NCBI RefSeq assembly: GCF_027244095.1
Contig: NC_069661.1
Span: forward strand, 185,522,501 to 185,586,500
Direction: 5' to 3'
From: Hemicordylus capensis
Taxonomy: Eukaryota; Chordata; Lepidosauria; Squamata; Cordylidae
Length of the DNA: 64,000 nt
This document shows positions 10,470-21,205 of the stretch, piece after piece. Position 1 is the stretch's first letter. Every line of letters begins with the position of its first letter. The translations under genes were made by a program, and so were the position numbers. Below the pieces are notes generated by a model, which did no database searches, was not told the origin of the DNA, and saw only the letters and a program-made list of their open reading frames with translations.

Positions 10470-11417
10470 ATAGGAAATGGCAGTACTGCTACAGGATTGG
10501 GGATAATACCAAAACAAAAGATTAAGCATACAATCTGGACTTTGTGGTGATCTGGAAGAGCCACCAGGTCCAGTCTCTATGTTCCTGAGGTGATGTAGTC
10601 ATGCTGAAAAACTCTTTCCTCATGCTGGACTCCCATGTTGCCTCCAATCAGATGGGGGTTCCCATAATCCAGTTCTTTCTTCTTACACAAGTGGTGCCCT
10701 GTCATCTGGCCACTGATACTGGAAGCAAGGACATGGGCAGGACGGTAGCAAGTGTGACTAATAACACACCAGATGTATTGACACTTCCATTCCTTTCAAT
10801 GGCATAATGGTAGCTGATCCCAGGGGAAGCAGTTTTGCAGTGACCTCCAGACTACCTTCTCCATTGCAGCATTTTTTACCATAGGAGCATCTGTTTGTTT
10901 TCTTGCTCTACCTGTTCTATTAATGCACATATCTGCATAACTAATAGCATTTCATTGAAAAAGAAGGAAAATATCTGGAGCACTGCAAGAACTGACATAG
11001 CATCCTTTGAACACAGCAGCTTCAAACATAGAAGTAGGTTGGCATGAAGTAGTATAGTAATTACAAGGAATAAATGGCATTTTCAAATTCCCACAAAAAT
11101 TACTCAGCGTACATAGAACAATGTACTCTGTGTCATATGCATAACAGGGGGCAGTGCAAACATGCCGGAAGCGTTGTGACTATTGAAGGCAAATGCAAGT
11201 CAGACTCAGTTCTCACCAGAGTGTTTCTTCATGCAATATTCATATTGCAACATGTTCAGGATTTAGATTTTTGAACACTCTTGTACAAAGACATAAGTAT
11301 CCTGTACCAGTTATTCAACACAACATTCCATTGAAACATACAATGTTTCAAATCCAATTGCCACTGCTGTATTCATCCTCCCAAGCATAAAGCTGGTCTA
11401 CATGGCGCAGAAGGGAA
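10470..11417. other. Unassigned stretch
   Basis: No gene or repeat was recognised. The open frames present are short and lack domains. Confidence 0.4.
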
Positions 11418-11595
11418 ACTATTATTATTATTATTATTTCTTGTTAACACAGTCAGACAGGTGTTATTGACTGGTTTGTTTTATCCAGACATCGAGTCCT
11501 TCCCAAGGACCTGGGGTGCCAGAATTTTATTGTCAATGTTGTTGCTGTTGTTATAGATATTGTCGCAGAATATAGGCTGTTCCCAGTAAAGTTGC

Positions 11596-12216
11596 TTATT
11601 GTAATTGGCTGATGGTGATTTCTGTGGCCCCTATGGTGTTGAGGTGCTCTTCAAGGTCTTTTGGAACTGCACCCAGGGTGCCAATTACCACTGGGATTAC
11701 TTTGGTCTTCTTCTGCCACAGCCTTTCAATTTCAGTTTGTAGATCTTTGTATTTGGTGATTTTTTCTATTTCTTTTTCTTCTATTCTGCTATCCCCTGGT
11801 ATTGCTATGTCGATTATTTTGACTGGTTTTTCTTTCTTCTCGACTACAGTTATATCTGGTGTATTGTGTGGCAGATGTTTGTCTGTTTGTAGTCGGAAGT
11901 CCCATAATATTTTTACATCTTCATTTTCTTCAACTTTTTCAATTTTATGGTCCCACCAATGTTTGGCTACAGGTAGCTTGTATTTTTTGCAGATGTTCCA
12001 GTGTATCATCCCTGCTACTTTGTCATGCCTTTGTTTGTAGTCAGTCTGTGCGATCTTTTTATAACAGCTGATTAGGTGGTCCACTGTTTCATCTGCTTCT
12101 TTACAAAGGCGGAACTTGCTGTTTGTTGTTGACTTTTCTACTTTTGCTCTTATTGCATTTGTTCTTAGTGCCTGTTCTTGTGCAGCCAGTATTAAACCCT
12201 CTGTTTCTTTTTTCAA
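11596..12216 (-). pseudogene. R4/Dong-type LINE C-terminal region with restriction-like endonuclease
   Basis: This is an uninterrupted 206-residue frame. A zinc-knuckle-like C-x8-H-x3-C stretch (LCKEADETVDHLISC) sits near residue 38, but the first cysteine of the usual quartet is F here. Further on are WDFRLQTDKHLPHNTPDI and VKIIDIAIPGDSRIEEKEIE, which fit the PD...D core of restriction-like LINE endonucleases, then a KYKDLQTEIERLW helix and PVVIGTLGAVPKDLE. In the family this domain nicks target DNA for target-primed reverse transcription. The frame ends at a stop followed by the 3' UTR. It is separated from the upstream frame at 12319-12873 by disrupted sequence, so it is read as dead, although this segment is still open. 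Confidence 0.7.
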
Positions 12217-12318
12217 GTTGCCATTCTTAAGCCATTGCTAGATCTTGGTGATGTCTGATTTTCCACTTATATTGTGCAAATATTGACGATGCAGGGGCTT
12301 ATTTTTCCATTGTTCTGC

Positions 12319-13093
12319 TCAGTTCTTGACTTGTTCTTTCTTGTAGGCCTGCTTTGTTTCATTGGTGTTGAATAGTTTCGCGTTCTTGACCATTTGAAGT
12401 GCATCTTCTTCACTGTCCTTGATATATTCTTCAAGGCCTCTTTTCTCCTCCTCTACTGTTTGATGGACTTGCAGCATTCCTCTTCCACCTGAGCTGCGAG
12501 GGAGGTATAGCCTATCGACATCACTGCGGGGGTGCAGAGCATGATTGATGATCATGATTTTCCTGGTCTTACGATCTAGCGTCTCTAGCTTTGCCTGGGT
12601 CCAGTCTATTATTCCTGCAGTGTATCTGACAACAGGTATAGCCCAGGTGTTTATGGCTTGTATGGTGTTCACACCATTGAGTTTGGACTTGAGGATTTTT
12701 CTAACTCTCCTGATGTATTCACTTCCAATTTTTCTTTTAACTTCAGTGTGTGCGATGTTATCAGCCTGGAGAATGCCCAAGTATTTGTAATGTTCTTTTT
12801 CTTCTGGGTTCTTGATCTTGCTTCCATTGGGCAGTTCTATTCCTTCTGTTTTTGTTATTTTCCCTCTGTTCATTATTAATGCATTTGTCTAGTCCAGACT
12901 CCATTGCTATATCGCTACTGAAGATACAGACAGTGTTTAGCAGTGATTCGATTTCTGACTGGGACTTTCCATACAACTTCAGATCGTCCATGTACAGCAG
13001 ATGGTTGATTTTACTGGATGTTTTAGATGTTTGGTATCCGAGGCCTGTTTTGTTTAGTATTTGTGAAAGTGGGGTCATGGCGATTACAAACAA
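12319..13093 (-). pseudogene. R4/Dong-type LINE reverse transcriptase end and thumb, broken
   Basis: Two overlapping minus-strand frames (12761-13093 and 12319-12873) cover this region. The first carries the RT catalytic box as YMDDLKLYGKS, with GLGYQTSKTSSKINHL before it. The second continues with HYKYLGILQADNIAHTEV, then KLNGVNTIQAINTWAIPVVR, LHPRSDVDRLYLPRSSGGRG and QTVEEEKRGLEEYI. The frame change between them shows an indel, so no single functional protein remains. The RT fingers and all N-terminal domains are absent because of 5' truncation. Confidence 0.7.
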
Positions 13094-13103
13094 CAGAGGG
13101 GAT

Positions 13104-13200
13104 TGTTGTTGTTGTTGTTGTTGTTAGTTCGATTTCTATACCGCCCTTCCAAAAATGGCTCAGGGCGGTTTACAAAGAGAAATAACAAACAAATAATATT
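13104..13200 (-). mobile_element. LINE 3' tail with (CAA)n, antisense
   Basis: A (TTG)n run at 13106-13126 is followed by TTCTATACCGCCCTTCCAA and TGGCTCAGGGCGGTTTAC. This is the antisense CR1/L2-type tail, and it abuts the truncated 5' side of the R4-type element. Confidence 0.6.
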
Positions 13201-13204
13201 TGTT

Positions 13205-13422
13205 GAAATGCTTGACTAACAAGCAGAAGGTTGCCGGTTTGAATCCCCGCTGGTACCCATATCAGGCAGCAGTGATATAGGAAGATACTGAAAGGCATCA
13301 TCTCATACTGCGCAGAAGGAGGCAATGGTAAACCCCTCCTGTATGCGACCAAAAGAAAACCACAGGGCTCTGTGGGCACCAGGGGTCGAAATTGACTTGA
13401 CGGCACACTTTACCTTACCACA
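13205..13422 (+). mobile_element. Sauria-type SINE with BovB-like tail
   Basis: It contains a tRNA-derived B box (CCGGTTTGAATCCCCGCTGG), body motifs GGCAGCAGTGATATAGGAAG, GGCATCATCTCATACTGC and GGCAATGGTAAACCCCTCCT, and tail GGTCGAAATTGACTTGACGG. The CTTTACCTTACC end is like the ACTTTACC ending of Sauria SINEs. The tail resembles the 3' end of the BovB LINE at 17270-17305 (GAGTCGACACCAACTTGACA), so BovB is the inferred partner. Confidence 0.75.
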
Positions 13423-13435
13423 TACATATCCTGCA

Positions 13436-13595
13436 AGGAGCGCAAGGCAATATTAATCAGGCTATTTTATCCCTGCAACAACCCAGTGAGGTAGCTTAGG
13501 CTGAGAAAGAAGACTTGCAGGTGATCATCCAGTGGGTTTCAAGGCTAGGGGATTTGTTCATTCAGCCCAGCACTCTAGACAACATATTACATGTT
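13436..13595 (-). mobile_element. Degenerate MIR-like SINE fragment
   Basis: CAACAACCCAGTGAGGTAGC, TTAGGCTGAGAAAGAAGA and CAGCACTCTAGACAAC match, with many changes, the antisense SINEs at 7657-7892 and 25430-25664. Confidence 0.5.
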
Positions 13596-13659
13596 TCAAC
13601 ATGGCTCAACAATGCACAACCAGTTAGAGCATCACAGCATGCAACAGTGTAAGCAAATT

Positions 13660-13810
13660 TGTTTCTTTACATATCTGTACCATCCTAAGACCTCAGGGTG
13701 GTGAACAAGTTAAAAACAACAGTCATAATTAAAACATCCTCAAAATAAAACAGACAGAACTGCAACCTCTAAAAGGAAAACAGGGGGCTACTCATTGGCC
13801 AAAAGCCTGG
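13660..13810 (-). mobile_element. Probable antisense LINE 3' UTR fragment
   Basis: CCTCAGGGTGGTGAACAAG followed by an A-rich stretch resembles the antisense tails at 5308-5500 and 9840-10065. Subfamily and edges are uncertain. Confidence 0.35.
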
Positions 13811-13825
13811 ATAAACAGGGTGTAC

Positions 13826-13903
13826 CTGATGGTGCAACGGAAAAATGACTTGCCTAGCATGCATGAGGTCGCTGGTTTGAAGCCCCACTGGTATGTTTCC
13901 CAG
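13826..13903 (+). mobile_element. Sauria-type SINE head only
   Basis: This is a tRNA-derived head (GGTGCAACGGAAAAATGACT, GGTCGCTGGTTTGAAGCCCC) cut off at TTTCCCAGACTACC. It lies directly before a second, fuller SINE head of the same family in the same orientation. Confidence 0.55.
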
Positions 13904-14018
13904 ACTACCACAAGACCAGCCACCTAATGGCGCAGCAGAGAAGTAACTTGTCTGGGGAGCAAGAGGTTGCTGGTTCGAATCCCAGCTGGTATGTTTCCCA
14001 GACTATGGGAAACACCTA

Positions 14019-14798
14019 CAGGTGAAACTCGGAAAATTAGAATATCGTGCAAAAGTCCATTAATTTCAGTAATGCAAATTAAAAGGTGAAACTGATATAT
14101 GAGACAGACGCATTACATGCAAAGCGAGATAAGTCAAGCCTTAATTTCTTATAATTGTGATGATCATGGCGTACAGCTCATGAAAACCCCAAATCCACAA
14201 TCCCAGAAAATTATAATATTACATGGAACCAAGAAGACAAGGATTGAAGAATAGAACAATATCGGACCTCTGAAAAGTATAAGCATGCATATGTATTCAG
14301 TACTTGGTTTGGGCCCCTTTTGCAGCAATTACTGCCTCAATGCGGCGTGGCATGGATGCTATCAGCCTGTGGCACTGATGAGGTATTATGGAAGACCAGG
14401 ATGCTTCATTAGCGGCCTTCAGCAATTCTGCATTGTTTGGTCTCATGTCTCTCATCCTTCTCTTGGCAATGCCCCATAGATTCTCTATGGGGTCAGGTCA
14501 GGCGAGTTTGCTGGCCAATCAAGCACAGTACACTGTATACTTTTCAGAGGTCCGATATTGTTCTATTCTTCAATCCTTGTCTTCTTGGTTCCATGTAATA
14601 TTCTAATTTTCTGAGATTGTGGATTTGGGGTTTTCATGAGCTGTACGCCATGATCATCACAGTTATAACAAATTAAGGCTTGACTTATCTCGCTTTGCAT
14701 GTAATGCATCTGTCTCATATATCAGTTTCACCTTTTAATTTGCATTACTGAAATTAATGGACTTTTGCACGATATTCTAATTTTCTGAGTTTCACCTG
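14019..14798 (-). mobile_element. Tc1/mariner element with 263-bp inverted repeats, deletion derivative
   Basis: TA dinucleotides at 14017-14018 and 14799-14800 flank an element starting CAGGTGAAACTCGGAAAA. The terminal inverted repeats, 14019-14281 and 14536-14798, have the same length and differ at about six positions by eye. Only about 250 bp lie between them, holding the C-terminal end of a transposase on the minus strand. The N-terminal DNA-binding region and most of the catalytic domain are gone, so it cannot encode its own transposase. Confidence 0.85.
14297..14520 (-). pseudogene. Tc1/mariner transposase C-terminal remnant
   Basis: The minus-strand translation reads PIENLWGIAKRRMRD, then RPNNAELLKAANEASW, CHRLIASMPRRIEAVI and AAKGAQTKY before a stop at 14297. 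The E of PIENLW is the last residue of the DD34E catalytic triad of Tc1-like transposases. One base is missing just before it, where the family has SPDLNPIEN, so the frame shifts. Nothing N-terminal of this remains. Confidence 0.8.
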
Positions 14799-14969
14799 TA
14801 TATCGGGCAGCAGCCATATAAGAAGATGCTAAAAGGCATCATCTCATACTGTGCAGGAGGAGGCAATGGTAGACCCCTCCTGTATTCTACCAAAATAAAA
14901 CCACAGGGCTCTGTGGTTGCCAGGAGTCGACACCGACTCAACAGCACACTTTACCTTTACTTACTTATA

Positions 14970-15150
14970 TGGAGTAAGTAAGACCATTGATCCATCTAGG
15001 TCAATATTGCCTACATTGACTGGTAGTGGTTCTGGAGGGTTTCAGGCAGGGGTCTTTCCAGCTCTACCTGGACCTGCTAAGGGGACTGTACCTGGAATCT
15101 TCTGCCTGCCAAGCATGGCCTCTACCACTGAGTGAAGACCCTTCCCTCCA
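14970..15150 (-). mobile_element. tRNA-Ala-headed SINE, diverged
   Basis: The minus strand has CTCAGTGGTAGAGGCCATGC as A box region, GATTCCAGGTACAGTCCC as B box, and the body CTGGAAAGACCCCTGCCTG, CAATATTGACCTAGATGGAT. The body is the one shared with the 5S-headed SINEs at 23965-24263 and 49981-50275. Confidence 0.65.
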
Positions 15151-15159
15151 CAGAATGAC

Positions 15160-15533
15160 ATCTGATTTTATGCAAGGCTGTCATGCCATGCATCTTCTTA
15201 TTGAATGTTGCACTCTGAATCACTGTATGTAGGCCTTTAATGCAGTCAGTGAAAGATGAAATATTCATGATAAAATCTTTAGCAAATCCTTTGATGTGTG
15301 TTTTACGGGGGAAAGCATTTTAAAGACTTTGTTTGATTAACAGCCCCTTCAAGATTTAGCCTGCAGATTACAGCTTCAAGTAATCCTGGGCTCCAGTGGT
15401 TTCCAGAATTTCTTCCTGCACTTGAACAAGTCATCATCAGAACATTTTAAAATATCCCTTAATTTTGAGAAAATTATCAGCTGTGTGAAACTAAATACAG
15501 CATGCAGTGATGTACAGCTGCCTTGTTGGCAGG
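15160..15533. other. Unassigned stretch
   Basis: No gene or repeat was recognised. Confidence 0.4.
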
Positions 15534-15541
15534 TCTAGAGG

Positions 15542-15948
15542 CAGGGGCAGAGCCACCATTGTGCACCCGGGTTCAAAGAACCCAGTCTGGCATTCTTGTG
15601 GAGCCACCCCCACAGCCCATATTTACACCCCCAGCATCTGACATAAGATGCAGGGGCATGGCCAGACACAAAAACGCACACACACTCATACACACACACA
15701 CACACACACCGTCCACAAGGTGCTTCAGCCAGTGCTGGGTTTCCAGCCCGGCTGGGAGTGTTTCTCTCTGCCTTGAAAGGCAGAGAGACGCTGAAGCACC
15801 TCGCCAATGGGGCCAAAAGGCCCTGGTTCCATGTCTCCCACACCCCCTGCATCTGATGTCAGATGCAAGGGGCATGGGCAGGATGCACACATGCTAGCGT
15901 GCATGCCTACTACAATACAAGGCGGGTTGCACCCCTGCTGCGCCCCTG
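15542..15948. mobile_element. hAT-type non-autonomous element with a (CA)n inside
   Basis: The left end CAGGGGCAGAGCCACCATTG and right end TGCTGCGCCCCTG are imperfect inverted copies. Flanks TCTAGAGG and ACTGGAGG agree at six of eight bases. The centre folds back (TTTCTCTCTGCC against GGCAGAGAGACG, AGGTGCTTCAGC against GCTGAAGCACCT). A CA microsatellite lies at about 15668-15708. Confidence 0.6.
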
Positions 15949-16149
15949 ACTGGAGGAGAAGGTGTTACCCTCTAATGTTTAAAAGTGGGGGGGGGACCTC
16001 TCCCTTGTTAGAAAAGATAGTATATCCTAGTACTGTATTTTTTTGAAAAGGTAAGATATTTTCTTTTTTCAAGTCATTTCATTTTTAGTCATGCAATGTT
16101 GCAACTGAATCATTTAGACAATTGTATATATTCTCATTATTCTTGCATA

Positions 16150-17305
16150 TATTTTAAACAGTTGGATCATTACTGCCACCATTGCAACTAATGATAATTG
16201 AGAAAGCCAAAGAATACCAAAAGGAAGTCAATATGTGCTTTATTGACTGTAGAAAAGCCTATGAGTGTGTCGACCATGTCAAGTTGTGGAATATCCTTAG
16301 GGAAATGGGCATCCCCATTCTGAGAAACCTATACACAGGAAAGGAAGCCACAGTCCAGACAGAACATGATGAAACAGACTGGTTCCAGGTTGGCAAAGGA
16401 GTAAGACAAGGCTGTATACTTTGTCCTTATTTATTCAATTTATATGCTGAGCATATATTGAGAGAAGCTGGATTGGAAGAAGATGAGTGTGGTTTTAAAG
16501 TTGGAGGAAGAAACATCAATAACCTGCGCTATGCTGATGACACCACTCTGAGAGCCGATAATGTGGATGATCTGCAAGCTCTAGTAATGAAAGTCAAGGA
16601 GCACATTGAAAAATCTGGACTATGATTAAATGTAAAGAAGACTAAACTAAAAACAACAGGTACAGTAACCAGCCTCAGAATTGCCAATGAAGACATGGAA
16701 GTGGTGGATAGCTTCTTCCTTTTAGGATCAACCATCAACAGGAAAGGCATTCAGCAGTCAAGAAACACGCCGCAGACTAGCACTTGGTAGGGTTGCAATG
16801 AAGGACTTGGAAAGGATATTTAGATGCCATGACATGTCTATACCCACAAAGACTAGAATCATTTAGACAATGGTTTCTTTCGTAACAGTCTGTGGATGCA
16901 AAAGCTGGACTTTGAAGAAGCAAGATAGAAAAAGTATTGACACTTTTGAACTTTGGTGTGAAGAAGGCTTTTGAGGATACCATGAACAACGAGGAAAATA
17001 AACAAATGGATCATGGAACCAATCAAAGCAGAATTTTCACTCGAGGCACAAATGACCAGGCTCAGACTATCATACTTTGGACACATGATGCGAAGACCCA
17101 GCTCCCTTGAGAAGTCCATAATGCTGGGAAAAGCTGAAGGAAAGAGAAGAAGAGGATGACCAGGAGCACGGTGGATGGACTTGATTATGACAGCAATGAA
17201 TGGACCACTGAGAGACCTTAAAGGCCAAGTTGAAGACAGATAATCCTGGAGAGAATCTATCTATGTGGTCGCTAAGAGTCGACACCAACTTGACAGCACT
17301 TAATC
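16150..17305 (+). mobile_element. BovB (RTE-type) LINE, 3' part
   Basis: This covers the second half of a BovB-type LINE from the RT fingers to the 3' terminus. After the open RT frame the translation continues with frame breaks through SIPTKTRII, CGCKSWTLKK, a GRRKRG-like basic stretch and the 3' end GAGTCGACACCAACTTGACA with a final AATCAATCAATC repeat, typical of RTE elements. A second, minus-strand copy of its 3' end lies at 31822-32150. This LINE is the likely source of machinery for the Sauria-type SINEs in the window. Confidence 0.8.
16182..16625 (+). pseudogene. BovB LINE reverse transcriptase fragment
   Basis: This is a 147-residue open segment of the RT domain. Motif A is MCFIDCRKAYECVDHVKLW, near residue 19. 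Motif B is GKGVRQGCILCPYLFNLY, near residue 71. Motif C is NNLRYADDTTL, near residue 112, with the catalytic YADD. These are the signatures of RTE/BovB reverse transcriptases, which copy LINE RNA at a nicked target. The family has an endonuclease domain upstream and more sequence downstream. Here both are missing or broken, and a stop follows EKSGL. It is a dead fragment. Confidence 0.8.
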
Positions 17306-17689
17306 AATCAATCAAAAAACTGAGAACTATAAAAACTAAAGAACCTACCAGATATATGTAGCAGGTAGAACCCAAAAAGTTGGTTTTGCATTTAAACTTG
17401 GGTAAGGAAAACATATTTTGTCCTAGTCAAATGGTCAAGAAGTTATGTGAATCTATTGGAGCTTTCGTAGCCTTGTTTTTGTTTTTGTTTTTTTGCTTAT
17501 GCACTCTGGCCCAGACCTGTGGAATTGTGGTGAAATGTATATATATGGAGATTATGCTTGTTTTGAAGGGAAGCCACCATAAGCTCATTAGGTCCAGGGT
17601 CCAAAATTTCCTATCTGCACCTCTGGGTGCTCCAGCTACAGGATCACGTTTATAGCCACAATTCTCTTTTGTTTCCAGGCCTGCTGGAT

Positions 17690-17930
17690 CCCGGTGCCTG
17701 GATAGAAGAAACAAGTGGATCTACACAACTAGAAAAGCAAGATAGGAGAGCTCCTCTCTCCTATCTTGGTTAAGAGCACAGTACAAAAGCTGAGTTACCA
17801 TGTTTTGAGCAACCTGCATTGGAAAGATGTCTGTGAGTTCACACAACCATGCAAATCAGGATATCCTGCCTATCCTGATTTTGTTGATTGTGTGAACAGG
17901 TTTAGTGTATCATATGACCTGGAGAATGTC
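17690..17930. mobile_element. Probable palindromic MITE remnant
   Basis: Two foldbacks are seen: AAGATAGGAGAG against CTCTCCTATCTT at 17740-17775, and GTTCACACAACCATGCAAAT against TGATTTTGTTGATTGTGTGAAC at about 17838-17900. The AAGATAGGAG and CACACAA motifs recall family C, but the ends are not clear. Confidence 0.4.
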
Positions 17931-17939
17931 ATCTTGGTG

Positions 17940-19183
17940 GCACTGTGTTGCTGTTCAAATGTTGTGTGTAAGTTTCCTGTTTTTAACATCTTGTAAGAAG
18001 TGGCCTTCAGGGATACAATTATTCTTCTGCACAAAGCCTAAATATGAAAAATATTCATGAGACAATCCCTCAAAATGTATGAAGTGACTTTAGGAGTCAT
18101 TAAAATATGAGTTGGGAAATTGGGGGGTGAATTTATAAATCTTCTACCACTGTGAGGATTAGGCATTTTCAGGAGCTTGCAGCATGCAGAGAATATTACA
18201 GTGTAGATGCCACTCATTACAATATATCAGACAATCCACTGGATAGGTGAATGTGCAAGCACCACTACTTGGCAAATTGATGAAAGAGCACATTTATGCT
18301 CTGAGGCAGCATCCATTCATTTCACTGGGGTATGTTTAGGAAATGCTCGCTGTGAATTGTATCTATAGGAAATGAAAGCTGTCATGCTATTGCTCCTTTG
18401 AATGTATTCCTTAGTGAATTCTGTAGAGTTTGCCAGCACTCCTGAATTCAGTCATATGAAATGGATTTGAATGGTCTCTCCACAATTAGCAGGATCCAGG
18501 CTAGCACTGTGTTAGTGTGACACTGTTCTGCTAGCATCAAACCATTGTGTGAAGTCAGTAACCTCTGTTCCAGATTAATTCTTGTGCTAGTGGAAGATGT
18601 TGCAGCACCTCTAACGGAACACGAAGCGCAAGCTGATTATTTCACAATGCACACTGCACAACCTTGGGTATGATCCAGGAAAGGTGTTCCACCAGCAGCT
18701 GCGCAACGTTGCAGAGTTGCTCAAATCCCTTCTGTGACTTCCTTGTAAGAACGGAGCAACACCTTCAGAGTTGGAACCTCATACAGTGCATTTCATACAT
18801 AAAAGGCATGAAAGACTCTTTTAAGGCTTCAGACCTTCTCCGTAGGTCTCAAGGCAGCTGCTGGAAGCAGTATTTTAGGGACAAAAGAAGAGCACTTGGG
18901 GACACCTTACAAGGTGATTTTTGTGGTTAAATTGGCTCTTCATTTGACTAAAAATAAGGGCCTCTCTTTATCAACGTTTTTCCCCACCCCATCTTACTGA
19001 ATGCAAGTTGAAAGCGTTGACTGATGGCAAGATAGCTGCCTTTCTTCTTGCTATGTATACAACAAAGTGTTTTAAAACAGTCTTTGAAATAGTTCTTTGA
19101 GAACTGTCTTTGAACTATAGAATAGTCAGTTCCATTTTATAGCTCGACAGAGTTTATTCCATCTACTGATAAAACAGACTTAC
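17940..19183. other. Unassigned stretch
   Basis: No gene or repeat was recognised. It looks single-copy, though a diverged transposon around 18430-18800 cannot be excluded. Confidence 0.4.
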
Positions 19184-19412
19184 TTTATTTATTTATTTAT
19201 TTAAACATTTTTAAATATCCCACTCTTCCTTCAAGGAGCCCAGAGCTGTACTACATGCTTAAGTTTCTCCTCACAACAACCCTGTGAAGTAGGTTAGGCT
19301 GAGAGAGAAGTGACTGGCCCAGAGTCACCCAGCTAGTATCATGGCTGAACGGGGATTTGAACTTGGATCTCCCCGGTCCTAGTCCAGCACTCTAACCACT
19401 ACACAACGCTGT
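19184..19412 (-). mobile_element. MIR-like tRNA-derived SINE
   Basis: Same family and orientation as 7657-7892. The (ATTT)n antisense tail is at 19184-19204, the body is AGTGACTGGCCCAGAGTCAC, and the head lies at TCCAGCACTCTAACCACTAC. Confidence 0.75.
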
Positions 19413-19450
19413 AGATGCAGATTCACTTTTTAAAAAACTGGTCTTCACAA

Positions 19451-19645
19451 CAGAGGTGCACCTAAGTAATTCTGGAGCCTGGACCTAAGGGCCTTTGAAC
19501 ACCACCACCACCACCCACCCACCCCCCGCAAATTAAGCATGATCATGCTTGGTCGGGAGACTACACCACTCGGGATCGACTAAACAATATTTGGGGGCCC
19601 CCGGGGATGTGGAGGCCTGGAAGTCCAGGGGTAAGGGCACCTCTG
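19451..19645. mobile_element. hAT-like MITE with CAGAGGTGC ends
   Basis: CAGAGGTGCACCTAAG at the left pairs with GGGGTAAGGGCACCTCTG at the right. A second inverted pair, GAGCCTGGACC with TGGAAGTCCAGG, lies inside. No clear 8-bp duplication could be read. Confidence 0.5.
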
Positions 19646-19649
19646 ACAA

Positions 19650-21060
19650 CACTGGGGAAAGGGCTCTGATTTAAAAAGGCTCTTGATACACAGGTGCCTG
19701 AAATCTAGCTCAGCCTTGCAGACCTTTGAGGTCTAATATAGAACTTGGCTGCAAATCTATACTCCTGTCCAAATTGGTCCTTGAAGTTGATTAAAAAAAA
19801 CTACACCAGTTAATTTTTTGGACCTGTGCAAAATGCAGGTGTTTATGTGCAGAGAAACAACAATATAGAAAAAGATAAAATTAATGGCAAACAAGAGAAC
19901 AAGAATAGAACATATATTATCAGAGGCAAACATATCACTAGAAGTAAACAGAGATCTACACATGGTGATCTGGATATTCAGCACCAATGAAAGCTTCCTT
20001 CCCGGGATGGATAGCAGCTGCAGGCCTCCCATCTGGGCTGGGACCACAACGGGGCCAAAAGGCTCAATCTCCACATTGTACTCATGATCCAGATTGGGAC
20101 CTGCTGTGGCAGTTTACACAGAACTCTTTAAAAAAAAAAACAATGTGGAAAGTTGGCAAATTGTCAGCAAGGGTGTTTATTTATTAGTTCACGTATTTTA
20201 CTTACTAGACGGTTGACTGATTTAAACAAAAATCCTATAGGACTAACTTCAAACACACAGGAAAGGTTCTATGGGGCTTTTGGTTTAAGCTATTGCCCTC
20301 TACTTGAAGAGAATTAAAATGGGGGTGGGGTGGGATGAAGATGAAGATGAAACTGGATGAAGATGAAAACTTCTTTTTTTAATGAGCTGGAAGTTTGGGA
20401 CGAGGTGACAGCGGAGAAATTGGATTTTATTTCATATATATTCCTCTTCTCTTGTCACATGAGGGAACTATGGTACCTGAAATGTGGACAGACACATACA
20501 TCATAGGTGCAATCAAGCCCAAGTTAAGCATTTTAAAATGGCAGCAACTTCAAAGACAAATATTTAAGCAGTTGCTTAACTCTCCCATTGGAATCAATGA
20601 AAAATGCTGGACACCTGTTTACAAAGGATACGTCTCTTACGGATGCTAGACCTTGTACATTAGTAGAATATTTAGCTGTTGGAAAATATGTAAGATCTTG
20701 CAGCTCTTAATATCAACAGAACAGTGTGTGTGTGTGTGTGTGTGCGCGCGTAATCTATCCAGGGTAGAATTTATAAGAGAAGAAAACAACAAGATATACA
20801 AAAAGAATGAAATGTGATCACAAACATGCTTTAAACTTACTCCGCAAGAATTAACACTTCAATTTGCCCTGGAGTATAAATTACCACTTATTAATCCTGC
20901 CGTGGATGTCTTGCACATGAATGGGCAACTGAAAAAGGAAAAGGGAGAGAACAGGGAATAACAGAAAGTATGAAAACCAGTTAGCATTCATTGTGATTCA
21001 CTGTCACTTTTACAACTTCTCTTGCTCCCTCCCTTCTTCCTTTTCTGGTATCTCTTCATA
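19650..21060. other. Unassigned stretch with a (TG)n microsatellite
   Basis: A (TG)n run ending in GCGCGCG lies at about 20726-20750. No gene or other repeat was recognised. Confidence 0.4.
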
Positions 21061-21065
21061 CTTAA

Positions 21066-21205
21066 AACAGTGTTTGAAATGGATAACGTGAGAATTATGT
21101 CATGGTGGAATCATGGATTTCACAATTATGTCATAGTGCCACAATTGTTAGTGCCACAGTGTTTGAAATGGATAACATAAGAATTATGTCATGGTGAAAT
21201 CATGG
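21066..21205. repeat. Two-copy direct repeat, about 88-base period
   Basis: CAGTGTTTGAAATGGATAAC, AGAATTATGTCATGGTG and AATCATGG occur at about 21068-21115 and again at 21157-21205 with few changes, separated by AT-rich sequence that repeats ATTATGTCAT and GTGCCACA. Confidence 0.65.

Larger units (their letters stand above)
11418..13103 (-). mobile_element. R4/Dong-type non-LTR LINE, 5'-truncated
   Basis: On the minus strand this encodes, in order, the end of a reverse transcriptase (YMDDLKLYGKS), a linker with LHPRSDVDRLYLPRSSGGRG, a zinc-knuckle-like segment and a PD-(D) restriction-like endonuclease region. It ends in a 3' UTR with an (AAT)n tail at about 11420-11440. This order (RT, then C-terminal restriction-like endonuclease) is that of the R2/R4 group. 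R4-clade LINEs are known in lizards. The coding sequence is interrupted, and the 5' half is missing where it meets a LINE tail at 13104. Confidence 0.7.
13916..14962 (+). mobile_element. Sauria-type SINE split by a Tc1/mariner insertion
   Basis: The 5' half (13916-14016) has the head CACCTAATGGCGCAGCAGAG and GGTTCGAATCCCAGCTGG and ends at GGGAAACACC. The 3' half (14801-14962) resumes with TATCGGGCAGCAGCCATATA and runs to the BovB-like tail GAGTCGACACCGACTCAACA and CTTTACC. The two halves join in register when the 780-bp element and one TA are removed. Confidence 0.8.

Noticed and set aside
15523-15897. 124-codon frame and antisense frames with VCVCV runs
   Set aside because: The region is a hAT-type MITE with a CA microsatellite.
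19535-19580. Possible 5S rRNA resemblance (TTGGTCGGGAGACTACACC)
   Set aside because: The match is short and lies within a CAGAGGTGC-ended MITE. Box A is not present, so chance is more likely.
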